NCBI RefSeq assembly: GCF_030705415.1 | Contig: NZ_JAUZED010000032.1 | Location: 1-33,219 of the forward strand | DNA from: Curtobacterium sp. A7_M15 | GTDB lineage: Bacteria > Actinomycetota > Actinomycetes > Actinomycetales > Microbacteriaceae | DNA: 33,219 nucleotides | Direction: 5' to 3' | In this document: piece by piece, positions 32,323-33,219 of the stretch | How positions within the stretch are numbered: the stretch's first letter is position 1 | Layout: each line of letters begins with the position of its first letter | The notes under the pieces: generated by a model | The model's database searches: none | The model's input: only the letters and a program-made list of their open reading frames with translations | Told to the model about the DNA's origin: nothing | Made by a program: the position numbers and the translations under genes

Positions 32323-33173
32323 GTCTCCGCCGCTTCCGCGACGGCCGCGTCGTCGCCCTCGTCCTGGTCCTCGCCGTCGCCGCCGTCGGACTCGCCAACG
32401 TCCTCGCGCCGACACGGTCCGCGTTCAGTGCCGTGGTCGCGAACACCGGCAACAGCGCCGCGACCGCGCCATACTTCACCTGCTCCGCGGCGGTCGGTGC
32501 GGACACCCAGGCCGCCCTCTTCGCCTACCGTCTCGGCGAGGCCTCGGGCTCGACGACCGCCGTCGACTGGTCCGGCAAGGGCGTGAACGGCACCTACCAG
32601 GGCTCGATGACGGCGACCACGCCGAACCCGAACGCGTGCCCACGCGACACCGGCACGTCGTACGTGCTGAACGGCTCGACGAGCTTCGTCTCGACGCCGC
32701 GGTCGTACGCCAACCCGACCACCTTCAGCGAGGAGGTCTGGTTCCGCACGACGGTCGCGGGCGGCATGCTCGTCGGGTTCGGCAGCAACCCCGTCGCCAC
32801 GTCCGGCCAACACGACCGCCAGATCTACCTCAACACCGCCGGGCAGCTCGTCTTCGGGACCTACAACGGGACGACCCAGGTGGTGACGTCACCGAAGGCG
32901 TACACCGACGGTGCGTGGCACCACGTGGTGGCGACGATGTCCGCCGCCACCGGGATGCGGCTCTACGCGGACGGCGCCCTCGTCGCGTCGAACGCGGCCT
33001 TCACGACCCCGGAGAACTACACCGGCTACTTCCGGGTCGGGTACGACACCGTGTCCGGGTGGCCCGGGCAGCCGTCGAACTTCGCGTTCACCGGGTCGAT
33101 GCGGTACGCGGCGGTCTACAGCTCCGTCCTGTCCGCGACCCAGGTCGCGAACCACGCGGCGGCTGGTCGCTGA
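32319..33173 (+). CDS. LamG/concanavalin-like secreted protein
   Basis: This 284-residue protein has a short basic N-terminus (SLRRFRDGR), a hydrophobic helix (VVALVLVLAVAAVGLANVLA) and then SAFSAVVANTGNSAATAPYF, which resembles the mature start of SipW-processed proteins. From about residue 60 it is a LamG/concanavalin-like jelly roll: AAFAYRLGEASG-type opening, AVDWSGKGVNGTYQG, YVLNGSTSFVSTP, TFSEEVWFRTT, LVFGTYNGTTQVVTS, DGAWHHVVATMS, MRLYADGALVAS and YAAVYSSVLSATQVANH. It probably binds a surface or environmental polysaccharide. The GTG overlaps the signal peptidase stop by 4 nt, strongly coupling substrate and protease. A hairpin follows it. Confidence 0.85.
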   Translation: MSLRRFRDGRVVALVLVLAVAAVGLANVLAPTRSAFSAVVANTGNSAATAPYFTCSAAVGADTQAALFAYRLGEASGSTTAVDWSGKGVNGTYQGSMTATTPNPNACPRDTGTSYVLNGSTSFVSTPRSYANPTTFSEEVWFRTTVAGGMLVGFGSNPVATSGQHDRQIYLNTAGQLVFGTYNGTTQVVTSPKAYTDGAWHHVVATMSAATGMRLYADGALVASNAAFTTPENYTGYFRVGYDTVSGWPGQPSNFAFTGSMRYAAVYSSVLSATQVANHAAAGR

Positions 33174-33185
33174 GGCGCGTCGGAC

Positions 33186-33219
33186 GGGAGGGACGGTGCC
33201 AGCTGGCACCGTCCCTCCC
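33186..33219 (+). terminator. Hairpin terminator of the surface-protein locus
   Basis: GGGAGGGACGGTGCCAG (33186-33202) and its complement (33203-33219) form a perfect 34-bp palindrome starting 12 nt after the LamG gene stop. The arm is a relative of the dispersed GGGAGGCGCGGTGC hairpin family. It runs to the edge of the window. Confidence 0.7.

Overview
The window is very GC-rich DNA (about 70% by eye). Gene order and gene content fit an actinobacterium of the family Microbacteriaceae, probably a Curtobacterium-like plant or soil strain. This assignment rests on codon use, Actinobacteria-type regulators, sugar ABC cassettes, an actinobacterial LexA box and recurring GGGAGGCGCGG hairpins; no rRNA or housekeeping marker is present to confirm it. 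I see no tRNA, rRNA, CRISPR array, transposase or phage gene.

Layout. (1) 49-5530, minus strand: a carbohydrate operon reading lacI-type regulator, lipoprotein solute-binding protein, two membrane permeases and a DUF2961/GH172 glycosidase. (2) 5531-5866: a divergent control region with several palindromes. (3) 5867-10140, plus strand: MFS sugar porter, DeoR regulator, GlmS-like SIS protein and ROK kinase, which looks like a complete uptake-phosphorylation-isomerisation/deamination cassette for an unidentified (amino)sugar. (4) 10275-11237: an orphan GH43-like beta-propeller glycosidase. (5) 11248-14290: a TetR regulator divergent from a DUF308 membrane protein, a flavin disulfide oxidoreductase and an EthD-like small protein, with a palindrome over the -10 box. 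(6) 14406-15398: TerC-family membrane protein. (7) 15593-22228: a second sugar ABC operon (Tat/lipoprotein binding protein, two permeases, GH31 glycosidase) and a convergent LacI regulator; its promoter carries an 18-bp palindromic operator lying between -35 and -10. (8) 22365-23873: YghZ-type aldo/keto reductase, a 30-bp tandem repeat, and a free-standing UBP-type zinc finger protein.

(9) 23986-28074 is the least explained gene: a 1362-residue protein with a hydrophobic N-terminus, a P-loop NTPase core and a C-terminal half of over 700 residues that looks like a helical-repeat solenoid. It resembles STAND-type sensors in architecture and is the best candidate for an undescribed system, possibly immune or regulatory. 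(10) 28162-30458: MsrA, a second aldo/keto reductase, an 88-residue protein directly behind a perfect actinobacterial LexA (SOS) box, and a MarR regulator. (11) 30619-33173: a surface-protein locus with a TasA/CalY-like secreted protein, an S26B (SipW-type) signal peptidase and a LamG-like secreted protein. It is interrupted by an extraordinary 48-base poly-C run that is either an assembly artefact or a hypermutable element.

GC-rich hairpins sharing the core GGGACGGGAGGCGCGG are found at gene ends throughout the window and appear to be a dispersed terminator/repeat family. Start codons were chosen from Shine-Dalgarno position, overlap with the preceding stop and family N-termini.
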